From positions 351,097 to 415,096 of the forward strand of contig VXBP01004020.1 of NCBI GenBank assembly GCA_013400115.1: a stretch of DNA of 64,000 nucleotides. Direction: 5' to 3'. Origin of the DNA: Rhinopomastus cyanomelas (taxonomy: Eukaryota > Chordata > Aves > Bucerotiformes > Rhinopomastidae). The position numbers and the translations under genes are program-made. The first letter of the stretch is position 1. The number at the start of each line of letters is the position of its first letter. Shown here piece after piece: positions 48,111 to 59,797 of the stretch. The notes under the pieces are model-generated. The model had not been told where the DNA came from and made no database searches. It was given only the letters and a program-made list of their open reading frames with translations.

Positions 48111-50261
48111 GTCAGGTGAAATTGCCAAGTGGTGCAGCAAACATTGAGGGGGTAAATAGCCCTAACATGCCCTCAGAAACGAATACCCCTTTGGGCAGAA
48201 TATGGTGTGTAAGTGTCTGGGGAGGGGTGGGGAAGGATTTAAGACAAAAAGAGAGCTCTGGTACTTTGTGCAAGAGTTAGTGGTACTGCCTGTGGTGCAT
48301 TCCTGCTTTGGAGGAGTCAGGGAGTTCTTCTTGAACTGTGTTTTGGGTTTGTGCTTTGCAGATTTATTCTTTTAAGCCAGTAGTTATGGACATAAGCTGG
48401 TAAGACAAACCCTGAGTGTGGAGTCAGGCCCTACCCCCTAATATGGTCTCACTATGATCCCCTGACCCCATGGTATGTGGTACCTACAATCTTGGAAGTC
48501 AATGAGGTTGGACCCACTGCTCACATGGACATGTCTGTGTAAACTTTGGAAGGCTGAGGACTTTAATAAGGATGTGGAGCCCATAAAACATTTATTGCAG
48601 CACTTTTTTCTTGGGCCTCTTTAATTACGGGAACACTGCTGGTTAAAGGATTTAATAGGCAATTTTCTTACCCATTTTGAGATTGATGAAGTATACAAAG
48701 ACATGAGTTGATTAAAACCAACCGGGCTTCACTCAAATTCAGAATTTTTTCTGTGAGACCTGTGAGGTCTGAAAAGTCAGGTACACAGCTCAGGCTTCTG
48801 TGCAGTAACTCTAGATGTCTCTCCAGTGGACTGTCTTGGATGATGTGTGCTCTTTGGTTCAAGGACAGCAGACGGACTGGCTGAATGAAGTGTATTTTTT
48901 TTTAACTAGAGTGAAGAAGCAGATAGAAAATAAGTGAAGATGATTGCAAGTGCAATAAAATGAAGTGCACAAGTTTAAAGGTAAAACATTGAAAATGTAC
49001 CAGAAGTAATGAAGACAGAGACTGGCTAGTTCCGTGCTGCAACAATATATAAGAAAATCAATATTCAAAAAAATGGGACCTTTAGCACAGACCCTGTTAA
49101 ATGGCCTGTGCACAATTTGAAAGAAATAACTTGGAAGTTAGAAGTGCAGTACAGAAACATCTGAATAATTGACATTTAAAGAATTAACATAAAATTATTC
49201 AAAGATAGAGATGAAAGTAGTCAAGTGCTTTTCTAACATCCATGTAAAACCAGGCAGCTTTTAAAGTGCACTCTCAACCTTGAATGCATCTGCTTGCTGA
49301 TCAGCCCTGTCTCCCAGGCCTCTACAGGCAATATAAACAGTCAGCATTGCAAGGACCAGCCTGTTTGATCAGACCTTTTCCCTTGCTCTTGACATCAATA
49401 TTAGGTGATGAAAGAGCTGGCCAACATGGGGCTTGCTCTATCTCTGCTCCTCCTGATGTGACAGGCAAACTTCTGGATGGATAGAGAATGAAATCAGCAC
49501 CCTGTAAGCTCTCCTGGAGAATGCCTTTCTCTGTCAGTGGCTGACACATAGAAAATGCTGTGGCAGGGCCATGCATCCTTCATGGTTCTAGATCTGCATT
49601 TCGGTACAATGCTCTCCTTTTAATGCGACGCCAGAGATCTTAACCAAACAAATACTCACTGTTTGAGTTAAAGTCCATCTTTAATTTCTGTGAAGTGAAT
49701 TCTTTGTTCTGGTGATAATATCAAATCAGGGATGCAAAGTTCAATAGATTTCTGTATTTTAATGACTGCAGTAATGTTGAGTTGTTTTCTAGACTCCCTG
49801 GGCAGTTTTGGGCTGGCATAGCCCGAAGCCAAACTGACTGTCGAGGATCTTTAAATATGCAATAAGGTGAATCTACTGTAGTGCAATGATGTCTGTGAGC
49901 TGGTATCTGCAGGACCAAGCCCTCCACTCTTCACACAGACAGACTAAGGTTCTCTTCACTGTGTGGTTCCCAACAAGGCTCAGAGAAATGAGCCGCCACA
50001 CTGCCAACTTCTGTTGTCTCCTCTCCTGCACGTACAAGAAGCAGTTGGCTCTGGCTAACACAGGCAGCCCAGGGAGCAGAGAATGGGAACATATTTTAGC
50101 TGCTTTGATCAGTGCAAAAGAGGTTTTGTCTCTCACTGAGTTAAAGATTCCCAAGTGGCTGAGGCTTAGCATGCATCACGTATTCTCTGTCTTTAATAAA
50201 ATATACACCATACACCCAGATCCTGTTCCATAACAGCTGAGCTGGCTTTTTGTTGTGTACA
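48111..50261. other. Single-copy noncoding stretch
   Basis: About 2.1 kb with no gene or repeat recognised. AT-rich around 48900-49220. Confidence 0.5.
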
Positions 50262-50882
50262 GATGCAGGCAGTATAACATCTGAGCAAGAAGCTGTTTTA
50301 AGCTGAGATACAGCTATTCTCTTTCACAGTAGCTGGAATGGGGCTGTTTTGGATTTGTGCTGGAGTCAGAGTTGATGATAGAGATGTTTTAGTTATTGCT
50401 GAGCAGTCCTTACAAACAGTCAAGGCCTTTTCTGATCCTCACCTCACCCCACCCCACCAGCAAGTAGTGCGAGGTTGTGCAACAGTCTGGGAGAGGATAC
50501 AGACAGGACAGCTGACCTTGACTGACTGAAGCGTTATTCCTCACCATATGATGTCATGCTGAGCATATTAAGCTGGGGGAAGAAGAAGAGAATGGGGACA
50601 ATGTTCAGGGTGATGTCTGTCTTTCCAAGTAACCTTGGGATGGAGTCTTGATTTCTTGGAGATGGCAGAACACCTGCCTGGTAATGGGAGGTGGAGAACG
50701 AATTCTTTGCTTTGCTCTGCTTGTTTTTGCTTAGGGGTTTGCTTTACCTATTAAACTGTCTTTATCTCAGCCCACAACTGTTCTCACTTTTACCCTTCTG
50801 ATTCTTTCCCTCATTCCACCAGGGCAGGCAGTAAGCAAGGGCTTTGTTGAGCTCAGCTGCTGGCTGGGATTAAACCATGACA
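50262..50882 (+). mobile_element. Avian ERVL-type LTR, probably solo
   Basis: The 3' half matches the characteristic avian ERVL LTR text. TTTACCTATTAAACTGTCTTTATCTCAGCCCAC at about 50742-50775 contains the ATTAAA polyadenylation signal. It is followed by TTCTCACTTTTACCCTTCTGATTC, and the LTR ends CTGGCTGGGATTAAACCATGACA at 50882. Upstream are the CATATTAAGCTGGGGGAAGAAG promoter region (a degenerate TATA box at about 50563) and U3 segments GTTTTAGTTATTGCTGAGCAGT and TCAAGGCCTTTTCTG. The 5' end is placed by decay of similarity and is approximate. No primer-binding site follows 50882 and no retroviral coding sequence is seen on either side, so a solo LTR is likely. The frame at 50338-50529 inside it is not a gene. 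Confidence 0.85.
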
Positions 50883-52888
50883 GGAGGGTGTGAAAGAGCC
50901 CAGGAGACTGCTCTGTTTGGGATTCAGGCTGTGTGCAAACTCTGACATGCCTTAAGGACTCCTTTCATGTTCTCAGGGTTATCTTCAAACCAGTGGGATG
51001 TTGCTAACCAGGATATTATGGATCTGTAGAAGAACACTGACAGCTGATGTACCTTATTCCTGATAGGAGCCCAGCACTAAGTTGTGCCTAGACCAGGGAC
51101 CCTCTCTCACATGAACTATCTAGCTTCTTCATGGGATCACACTTCAACCTTTACATTTAAGACTCATCTTCTCTTTTACTTTTGTGTGACCTCCTATTTT
51201 TCATGACACTTGCATAAACTTGCCTGTTTTTGAGATCTTAACACTTAATGGAATAGGTCCTTGGGTTTAGAGGCTACAGCAGAAGAGCTATATGCAGTGA
51301 TAGAACTGCAGTCTTCCTGTTTCTGTGAGAAAACAGCCTAAAATTGTTTGGAGCACTGTGATGCCTGAAGGAGTCACGAACAGTCTCATGGCTTTGCTTG
51401 CGTGGGGAGCAGACTTAAGGCAAGAAAAGAGCATCATGCCTCAATCTGCCTCTGCAACCCTGAGCTGGACTACAAAGTCCTGGTACCACCCTGGTGCAAT
51501 GGATGCAACTGAGAAATCCGAAGCCATGACCACTGTGCTGCATTTTCCGCTTCTTAGAACTCAGATAAAATATTCAAAGGGGTTTACATCGATATTTTTG
51601 TCTGCTACCATTTTTTCCCCATTTACAGCTGCTACATACATCCAGGGCGGTATTTTACCATGCATGAGATGTTACCTCATCTTTCTCTTTTCATAAGCAG
51701 AGCTTTTCTAATTATCTTCTGAAAAATTCAGTTGAATTATCCAAGTCTTATATTTTACTCTCTTTTACTTGACGTTCTGTGAGTGCTACCTCTCTGTTTT
51801 ACAGTTTAGCTGTCTTGGTGGCTGGGATGTGTTAATTATTCAATGATCTAAATGAAATATCAAAGGAGTTTTTATCGATTTGCATATAAAGTTACGAAAC
51901 CAAATATATGGCACAACAGACAAATTAGTAGGCCATAAAAAGCTTGAGTGAATTACTGTTTTATTAAGGCTTTGAGATAGCATGTAGTATCTGAAAAGAA
52001 AGGTTAAAAGGAAATAAAAATAGGAAAATTTAGGTGGGTGCACATTCACGGGGTGGGGAGTGTGGCTTTACGAATAACTTCTGTGCATAAGAATTTATAC
52101 TTTCCAGCACAGCAATCATTTACTTTACCCTGTTGGGTATTTTAAATGTGCTCCTGTGTATAGAATATTCATTTTGTCATAAAATAAAAGGCAGTAATTG
52201 AGATGGTAGCCTACTTGAGCTATTAAATTCAGAGTACAATATGAAGTATTTGTGGTTATGGTTCTTTGCAGTTCTGGATAAGACACAAACAGCTCCTGGC
52301 AAGAGGGAAGTGTTTGCTTCAGAGTCCCAGCCCAGCTCCAATTTTCTCCATTCCTCTTCTGCAGAGCTGACACTATGTCTGATTAAAATGTTTGGGTATA
52401 AATTAAGAGAATATTTGTTGGAAGAATCAAAAAAAAGAAGATACGTGCAAAAGAGAGACTTTTAAAGGGGGGTTTATTCTCTCTGGCTCTGTCTAAGCAA
52501 CCTAATATTATAGTTTACTTTTTTTTTGTGCTAGATCAGCGAGGTTTGCTGCCTTAGGAAGTGAAAAGACATTTTATCTTGTCCTATTCATTTACTAATG
52601 TGGGACTGAGAGTTAACCAATGGCAAATAGGCTTGACTGTGAAGTCAGTCAGCTGTGTAAAACATTCTCATGTTGTGTCCCTGAAAACCTCGAAGCCAAT
52701 CTTCCATCCGCTGCAGTGCAAATTAATACTCTGCAATTAATCAAAATTCTCCTTGCATCTTTCTCGACACATATGCGTGGCTATGCTAAGACTCAACACA
52801 AGCACTTCTCAGCAGGAAGAAATTAAGGCTCCTGCTTCAAATACCTGGCTTAGCACCTGTAGCTCAGCTAATATCTGTCTGCCAGTGT
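50883..52888. other. Single-copy noncoding stretch
   Basis: About 2 kb between the LTR and a CR1. No exon, RNA gene or repeat recognised. The 3' half is AT-rich. Confidence 0.5.
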
Positions 52889-53410
52889 CCACAGAATCAC
52901 AGAATATCAGGGATTGGAAGGGACCTCAAAAGATCATCTAGCCCAATCCCCCTGCCACAGCAGGATCACCTAGACCAAGTCACACCGGAACACATCCAGG
53001 TGGGTTTTAAACATCTCCAGTGAAGGAGACTCCACAACCACCCTGGGCAGCCAGTTCCAGCACTCAATCGCCCTCACTGTGAAGAAGTTCCTTCTGATAT
53101 TTATATGGAACCTTCTATGTTCCAGCTTGCACCCATTGCCCCTCATCCTATCACCATATGACACTGAGAAGAGCCTGGATTCATCCTCCTGACACCCACC
53201 CTTCACATATTTATAGACATTAATAAGGCCACCCCTCAGCCTGCTCTTCTCCAAGCTAAACAGACCCAGCTCCCTCAGCCTCTTCTCATAAGGGAGGTGC
53301 TCCACCTCCTTCATCATCTTCTTTGCTCTACATTGGACTCCCTCCAGCAGCTCCATGTCCTTCTTGAACTGAGAGGCCCACAACTGGACACAATATTCCA
53401 TAGTGTGGCA
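52889..53410 (-). mobile_element. CR1 LINE 3' copy with intact C-terminal frame
   Basis: The plus strand starts CACAGAATCACAGAATATCAGG. The minus strand carries an uninterrupted frame (53446 to 52970, 158 codons) for the ORF2 carboxy-terminus: EYCVQLWASQFKKDMELLE, LPYEKRLRELGLFSLEKSRL, then GCKLEHRRFHINIRRNFF and the VVVESPSLEMFKTHLDVF end. The CR1 part stops at about 53410; the first residues of the frame are flanking sequence. The good preservation indicates a fairly recent insertion. Confidence 0.95.
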
Positions 53411-53846
53411 CAAATCACAGACAGAAGGTAATGCAGTACAAATCATTTCCTTCCATCGCTTCCTTCCTTCCAGCCAAGGGCAGTTTAAAAGCAGCTGGTG
53501 AGTTCAGCACATACTTTGTGTGCTTGATCCTTGGTCAAGGTACAGTTGTCACCTCTGTCTGCTGGCTGTGAAAGGGCATGAGTGGGTTCCTGCAGGTGTT
53601 ACAGCAGGATGGATCATCAAGACACTTCTGGCAGACCTCAGAAAGGCCCAGCTGTGTGCTTAAGTCATTCTTTCACAGCCATACAGCAGGGCTGGTGCCT
53701 TGGCCCAGAGTCCTTCCCGTAGTGCTCAAGCTCCTCCTCAATGACCAAGGCTTAGCCTGAGAGCCTCTGCCTGTGGTCAGAGCTGCTTGAACCAATCTGC
53801 ATCTGCCATCCTAGCTGTCTTCAGCGTCCCTTGCATCTCATTGTCT
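53411..53846. other. Short spacer between opposed CR1 copies
   Basis: About 430 bp with no feature seen. It separates a minus-strand CR1 from a plus-strand CR1. Confidence 0.5.
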
Positions 53847-54121
53847 AGAGCACAAATTCTACGAAGAATGGCTGAGGGAATTAGGGTTGGTTAGCCTGGA
53901 GAAAAGGAGGCTGAAGGGAGACCTTATAGCTGTCTACAGTTACCTAAAAAGAGATTGTCGTGAGATGGGTGCTGTCCAAGGAACTGGGAAGTCACCATCT
54001 CTGAAGGTATTTAAAGGCTGCGTAGATGTGGTTCTCAGGGATATGTACAGTGTTAGGTTAATGGGTTTAGTGATGTTAGAGGTCTTTTCCAATCTAAATA
54101 CTTTTATGATTTTATGATTCT
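53847..54121 (+). mobile_element. Old CR1 LINE 3' fragment with internal deletion
   Basis: Begins GAGCACAAATTCTACGAAGAATGGCTGAGG and runs through AGCCTGGAGAAAAGGAGGCTGAAGG and CTGTCTACAGTTACCT. It then jumps at about 53970-53980 to the AACTGGGAAGTCACCATCTCTGAAGG block near the ORF2 end. It finishes with GTTAGGTTAATGGG, GGTCTTTTCCAATC and a tail of TTTTATGA units. The missing middle is roughly 130 bp relative to full-length copies. Confidence 0.9.
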
Positions 54122-56100
54122 AAATGCTTCCATCCAAATTTAGCTGATGGATGGATGCATGGATGTCTACACTAGTAGTCGAGGGTCTCCACAGCCAGCA
54201 GTGGTCCTTTTTGCCTTGAGACTCCTATTTTACACAGAAATATGAAAGAGCTATTGCCAATATGCTGTCTGTGGTCTGAGAACAGGTGGTTTTGGTATTT
54301 TTTGGCTCCAGTGAAGAAAAGAATGAAACTTGGCTGGGGAAATCAGGCCACCCTCACACCTAAAACGTTGTGTTAATTCAGCACGAGGAAGAAGTGTGTG
54401 CACAGGCACAGCATCCCCTCATCTGTGGTGAGTCAGACACCCCAGAGATTCAGCCAGCAGACGATGAAAGGGAGAAGTAGGTCAGAACAGACAAAGACTC
54501 CAAGGGATCCATCTGCCAGATCAGACAAACAAGGAAACAGCAGCGAGGGAGTATCCGACCTCCTGCATGGCTAAACAGTCAGAAGAGTGTCCATTGTCCT
54601 GCAGCCTGGAACAGGGGTGACATTTAATGATTGGCAACTGGAATAGCAGGTAGCAGGCTGAGAGGAAGGTGCTCCTGGTCAAATAGCTGGGTAAGATTGC
54701 AAAGCAATGGGGAGTCCTTTAATTATGCGCTTGCTGCATCAATTAGTAAAGGCAAAAGCACTGTCCTGTCTAGTTTAATTGGCAGAGCCAGTGAGGAGGG
54801 CATCTGACATGGGCACCCTCAGCCTCCCTGGGGCAAGGCAAGCCCAAATAATTCTGAAGTTGCAGAAGCAGAGCTGGGGCACAGCCTGCTGCCTTCATGC
54901 TGATGTGTTACTGCAGTTAAACACAGCTTTTGCAGTGAGAGCAGTGAGCTCCCTGCAGTCCTTGGCTGTGAGGTCTGGAAAGACTTCCTTGAAGAAAGTG
55001 AATATGCACAGAGTAAAGATGTGTTTTAGAAACCAAGGCACCAGAAGGGAGAGGGTAACCTTTTGTATGAAGGGCATTTCCCTTTCCCTGGCAGTGTTAA
55101 TGCAAAGTATAAGTTGCTGTATCACAGACGTATTCATTTTATCTTCTCGGTGTCTTGATTCTCCATGGAGGATGCAGTCTCTGGGTTTTGTTAGTGCTCA
55201 AGAAAGTGCAGAAGCATAGGCTGTGAAACAAGGTCAGATCATTTCAAGCCATATTCCTGTGGCGATGTTCTCAGGCTTCAAAAGACATATTTTCTTGCTG
55301 TTTAATTTTCTTCACAGGATTAAAGTAATTCCTGTTGGTGATCTGACCACTCCCAGAACTATTGCCTCAGGCTGCAGGAGGAAGGTCTGGTTGCTTGAGG
55401 TGTGCCTAAGCCTGTGCCATCACCAAGCTTACAGACAGCATGGAAGTGATGGTTGATTACATCTTCATCTGTGTGGTAAGCAGAAAAACCAACACAGGCA
55501 TTTGGAGATGCTTGTAATGGGAGAATGGGTGGGAGCTTGTTGCAGGAGCCAGGGAGGCTGCAAGAGCCAGGAGGAAAGCAAAGGTGAATCTATGACTGAC
55601 TGCCTGTTAGACCTGGCCTGGACTTGGCAGCAGTCAAGCAGCATGACTTCAAGGTGCAAATAATCATCAGGACATCATGTCAGAAGAGTGACAAGTAGGG
55701 GATTGCATCTTTCAGGAGCCCCTGACTACATGGGAAGGGAATTAAATCAGTGAGCAAGAAGTTACTTTCCATGCCTTGTGTTTGTTGGGGATGGGGAGAT
55801 GCACATGAGCCTGAGATGTTACAGAGAAGACTGAGACACTTTCTTCATCCCAGGATCATGAAGCTTAACTAAATCAAATCCTTTTGGAACATTTTGCTGA
55901 GTTCAAGCCTACTAGTGATTTCTAACTCTTCTGTGAAACTCATTCTGCCACTTTGGATAAATGATCATCAAAAAACTATGTCAGTGGAAATGTTCAGCCT
56001 ATGTGGAAATGCTCTCTGATGAAAAGCAATGGGGTGCCTGGTTGGCAGTATTGATCAGCGTGCACCTAAAAATATGCAGATCCTTAAAGGATCTGTCCAG
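54122..56100. other. Single-copy noncoding stretch
   Basis: About 2 kb. An open frame of 146 codons at 54779-55219 plus has no recognised domain and is not called. No repeat recognised. Confidence 0.5.
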
Positions 56101-56128
56101 CCATGCAGCAGAATGTTGGCAACAGTAA

Positions 56129-57007
56129 TTCTGTCTAGCCCTGGGACGTCATTATCAGCTGCCTCGTATATATGGGACAGTAGCACAGCAAAAGAAGTGT
56201 AGAATGAAGGCCTTCCACTTGAGAAGGGCCAGTTGTCCATTTTATGCACATTTAAGTGATGGCGTGCAGTACACCACAAGGGAGGTTGCTCTGAAGACCA
56301 ACTATCCCAAGCAGATCTTTTGCAGCAAGAAGGTGAAAAGAGAAGTGTATGTTGTAAGTGCTGAGACTTCCAGGAAGAGTGAATAGTAGCAGTGGGAGAT
56401 GGTAGTCGACTCACTCTACTGGGAGCAGAGCAAGGCTGGTGCTATCTGCTCTGAAAAAATCCTGACCAAAGGAAATGGGAACCTCACTGTATCCCCTGCA
56501 GCACGAAGCAGGGTTTCCTTCTGTATAGATGTTCCTCCAAATTATAAAAAACAACAGGTTTCAGCAGGGATGCTGTGTTTACAGCTCCAGAGAAGGATGT
56601 CCATATGCTTGTGGTTGGGTTTTTATGACCACCTAATGCAGGATGTGCTACTCACACAGCGGCACCTGACTACAGCTACAGAAAGCCTCAATGACTTGTC
56701 AGCTTCTCAGTACACCAAGAAGACAGACATTGTTCTGCAGGGTGCCACAGAAACTTGGAAAAATAAATGTCTATTTCCTATCCCTCGTCTGCATGCCAAG
56801 CTCTCTGGCTTATGCAAAGAAACAAAATTTGCCAGTGGTTTTGTTTGCATAAACTTTCCATCCCTGCCTGGAGCCAACTCAGTCCAGCCCACTGTGTTGT
56901 GTGGCTGTTCCAGAGGGTGCTCAGCTAACTGGGGTGACAAACATCCTCTCTGGGGTGTGTTGGAGATGATGGGGCAGGCTGCTGTGGGCTGGAGGCAGCA
57001 GAGGTGA
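56129..57007 (+). pseudogene. Unassigned open frame broken by two adjacent TAG codons
   Basis: One plus-strand phase is open from just after a TAA near 56129 to the stop at 57007 (about 290 codons), apart from two consecutive TAG codons at 56384-56389. The first ATG is at 56204. A second ATG at 56399 opens a 202-codon frame. A strong splice donor (GTT|GTAAGT, intron start 56354) lies before the stops, so the left part could be an exon ending at 56353. The acceptor-like CTGTCTAG at about 56137 has a weak pyrimidine tract. The left part is basic and tyrosine-containing (for example REVALKTNYPKQIF). I recognise no domain. Chance is a real possibility. Confidence 0.2.
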
Positions 57008-59411
57008 CCGTTACTTAGCCTGCAGCCCTTGGATGAACACATCACATAGCTCTCATCTCGCATCTGCATAATCCATCACATTTAAAGACATTTCCTTATA
57101 TTGTTTAATATAAAATCTTGTTCATTGTGTCAGCCAGCAGGAGGTTTCCTAGATCCTTTAGGCAACTTAAACAGCGATTAATCAAAAAAGCCTCCACCTT
57201 CTTCATGCTGCTAATGCTGGTTTGGGTTGCAGGCAGCGTAATTTATGGCGTTTCCTGATGCTGTTAGCTAGGATGTCTGATTAATTTTGGCTTTGGGATT
57301 AAGTCAGCAAAAGAAATTTGACTTCCCCAAGCAAGTGGTATATATCATCTACCTGAGGGCGGGAAGGACAGAACGGTGTCTTTCTGCCATTTCCTCTGTG
57401 TCCTCGGCTGAATCCAGAAGGTGGCATCATGCGCTCACTGTTGCTGCTGCTGTCGGCTGGGAACTGAATTCATTGTCGAGCCCAGGACGCGGCCAGCTTT
57501 TTGACGCTGACATTGAAGAGAAAGCCCTGCAGACCCTGCCCTGCTTCCTAACGTGCAAGTTGGCACATTTCTCATTCTGTTTGCTCCCAGGTAATTCAGC
57601 AAACGACACATCAACCGCTTCATTATTGACCCTTTGCCTTGTACACAGTTTAATTCTTGGGTACATTTTTGTTGCTGTTGTTCATTTGATCTTACTGCTT
57701 ATACCTTGTCTGTGCTTCTTGGGGCTAGAGAGCAAAGTCTGGGAGGTTTCGAAGTCTTCCTTGCCTTTCCTTCTTATAGACAGCTCTTTCTATTTTTTCT
57801 GGTTTTCTTTATGTACTGTGGAACCTTTATCAAGAAGGCAAAAGATCCCCCAGTAACTCAGGGAATTCATCAGCTGACCAAATGGTCCTGTGTAAGTCAG
57901 TTCCTATGAGGTAATTTGAGCTACTCTCACACCAGACACATACAACAGCAATGTCTTCATCTAGTAGCAAATGAAATTTGTTCTTGTTACATGGGACCCT
58001 GGCTCTGCCGTGCCTGGCAATACCCGAGCTGCTCTCAGTGTATGCAGATGTGGTGTGGCCGTGCAAAGCACCGCGGTCTTTTCCCTTTCTGCGCCGGTCA
58101 CCACAGTTCTTTCACTTGGGGTAGCAGTGTGCTGTTTCCAGACTGAAGAGCTTTGTTGGCTCCTGTTCTGCAGGATGATAGGAAAGCAGGTGAGTCGTAC
58201 AGGCCTGAAAATTCTGCAATTGATGTAGACTTTTGATAGAAAGTTCAAGAAGAAATCTTGGTCTTATCTTGGCCCTGCAGAACATAAGGAAAGGCATTTC
58301 CACACTGCAGCTTGAAGAGTGGCTGCAGCCTGGACAAATGGATCTGAAAGTGCCAGGAGGATGCAATCAAGAGGTGACTGTAACCCAAAGATGCTGCAGT
58401 TTATATTCTTGCTCCATTAATTCTGACAACAGACGTCTGAGACCACAGTTTTCTAAACCTGGCTTATAAATCATGCTGGTAAAAATGTACTGGGATTTAC
58501 TTGTGCATAGCACAGAACTCTGCAAATAAAATTAACCCTTTGTGCAAGGACTGCAGCTAGTGTGAAGCAAATACTAGACTGTTAGTGATAAAAGACTCAA
58601 AATTTGGGCTGGGTTTGTAGAAACTTGGCAGCTATGATACTGCATGCCTGGAGTTTTGGATATTCAGCTCTTCCCCAGATGGATCCAGACAGCTGAGAGG
58701 TCAGAGCCTGTGGGATGAGACCAGCCCCAGCCTGGAAGCTGTAACAGGTTTCCTATCACTGCTGGACTATGACTTCCAACCAGGTAATAATGCCCAACAG
58801 CTTCCGGCTCCAAGCTGGGCTTACATCTGCCTGCTCAGCATGGTGAAGCTTAGTAGTGTCTGTACCCAAAGGTTTATATTCTGCCCTTGAAAAAATTAGT
58901 TTTCCAGAAGCTACCGATTATCTTTCAGATCTTTGTCAAAGCATGAGCCATTAAAAACAACTGAACTACTCACCCAGAAAGAGACCACTTGAAATCATGA
59001 ACTATTTTTTAAAGCTTTGACCTTTATCTCTGAAAAGATGTTACCTTCTGCATAACCTGGGCAGTCCTAGCAGACATATGTAACCTGAAGTCACGCCTGT
59101 GCAGGGCTCTGATGCATGCAAGCACCTGCACAGCAGTGCCACATAGCAGCTCCAATAGAGTGAACCTCCTGCCCTGTGCATCACCAGTAACACTGGGAGC
59201 TTGGTTCTGGTGGCAGGACCCCTTTCAGTGGTGATGAATGGCAGAGGGAATTTTCATCTCTTTGCTTAGTTTTTCAGGATTGGCTGTTGGAAGGATCACA
59301 TTTTGGTTCCTGCTCCAGGCAGTTCGGGATAGGGAGTCCTTGGAAGAACGTCTGCAATCTCCAAAATTTGATCTCTTGCAGTTCCCTCATGCTGTGGAGC
59401 TGGGAAGAGAA
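57008..59411. other. Single-copy noncoding stretch
   Basis: About 2.4 kb. An open frame of 189 codons at 57287-57856 plus, hydrophobic in its second half, has no recognised family and is not called as a gene. At 57070-57310 the sequence holds several TAAT cores (GCGATTAATC, GTAATTTATGG, GATTAATTTTGG) that could belong to a conserved noncoding element. Confidence 0.45.
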
Positions 59412-59797
59412 ATCATAGAATCATAGAATCATAGAATCATTAGGGATCGGAAGGGACCTCGAAAGATCATCTAGTCCAATCCGCCTGCAACAGCAGGATC
59501 ACCTAAACCAAGTCACACAGGAACCCGTCCAGTCGGGTCTTGAACATCTCCAGTGAGGGAGACTCCACAACCCCCCTGGGCAGCCTGTTCCAGTGCTCCG
59601 TCACCCTCACCGTGAAGAAGTTCCTTCTCAGGTTGATGTGGAACCTCCTATGTTCCAGCTTACACCCATTGCCCCTTGTCCTNTCCCCAGCCTATACTGG
59701 TACCTGGGGTTGTTCTTGCCCAGATGCAAGACTCTGCACTTAGTCTTGTTATAGCTCATTAGATTTTTCTCTGCCCAGCTCTCCAGATGAACCCAAA
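59412..59797 (-). mobile_element. CR1 LINE 3' copy with deletion at an ambiguous base
   Basis: The plus strand opens with three ATCATAGA tail units (about 59412-59436), then TTAGGGATCGGAAGGGACCTCG and the 3' UTR and C-terminal blocks up to GCCCCTTGTCCT (59682). At the N (59683) it jumps to CCCCAGCCTATACTGGTACCTGGGG and CAAGACTCTGCACTTAGTC. In full CR1 copies these lie several hundred bases further upstream in the element. It ends near CTCTCCAG (59787). The left part is little diverged; the right part looks older. Confidence 0.92.

Noticed and set aside
50338..50529. 63-codon frame
   Set aside because: Lies entirely in the ERVL LTR U3 region; not a gene.
54779..55219. 146-codon plus-strand frame
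   Set aside because: No recognised domain, no splice context of note and within the range expected by chance for 64 kb read in six frames.
57287..57856. 189-codon plus-strand frame with a hydrophobic second half
   Set aside because: No family resemblance, no good splice context and a T-rich base composition that by itself yields hydrophobic codons. Not enough to call a gene.
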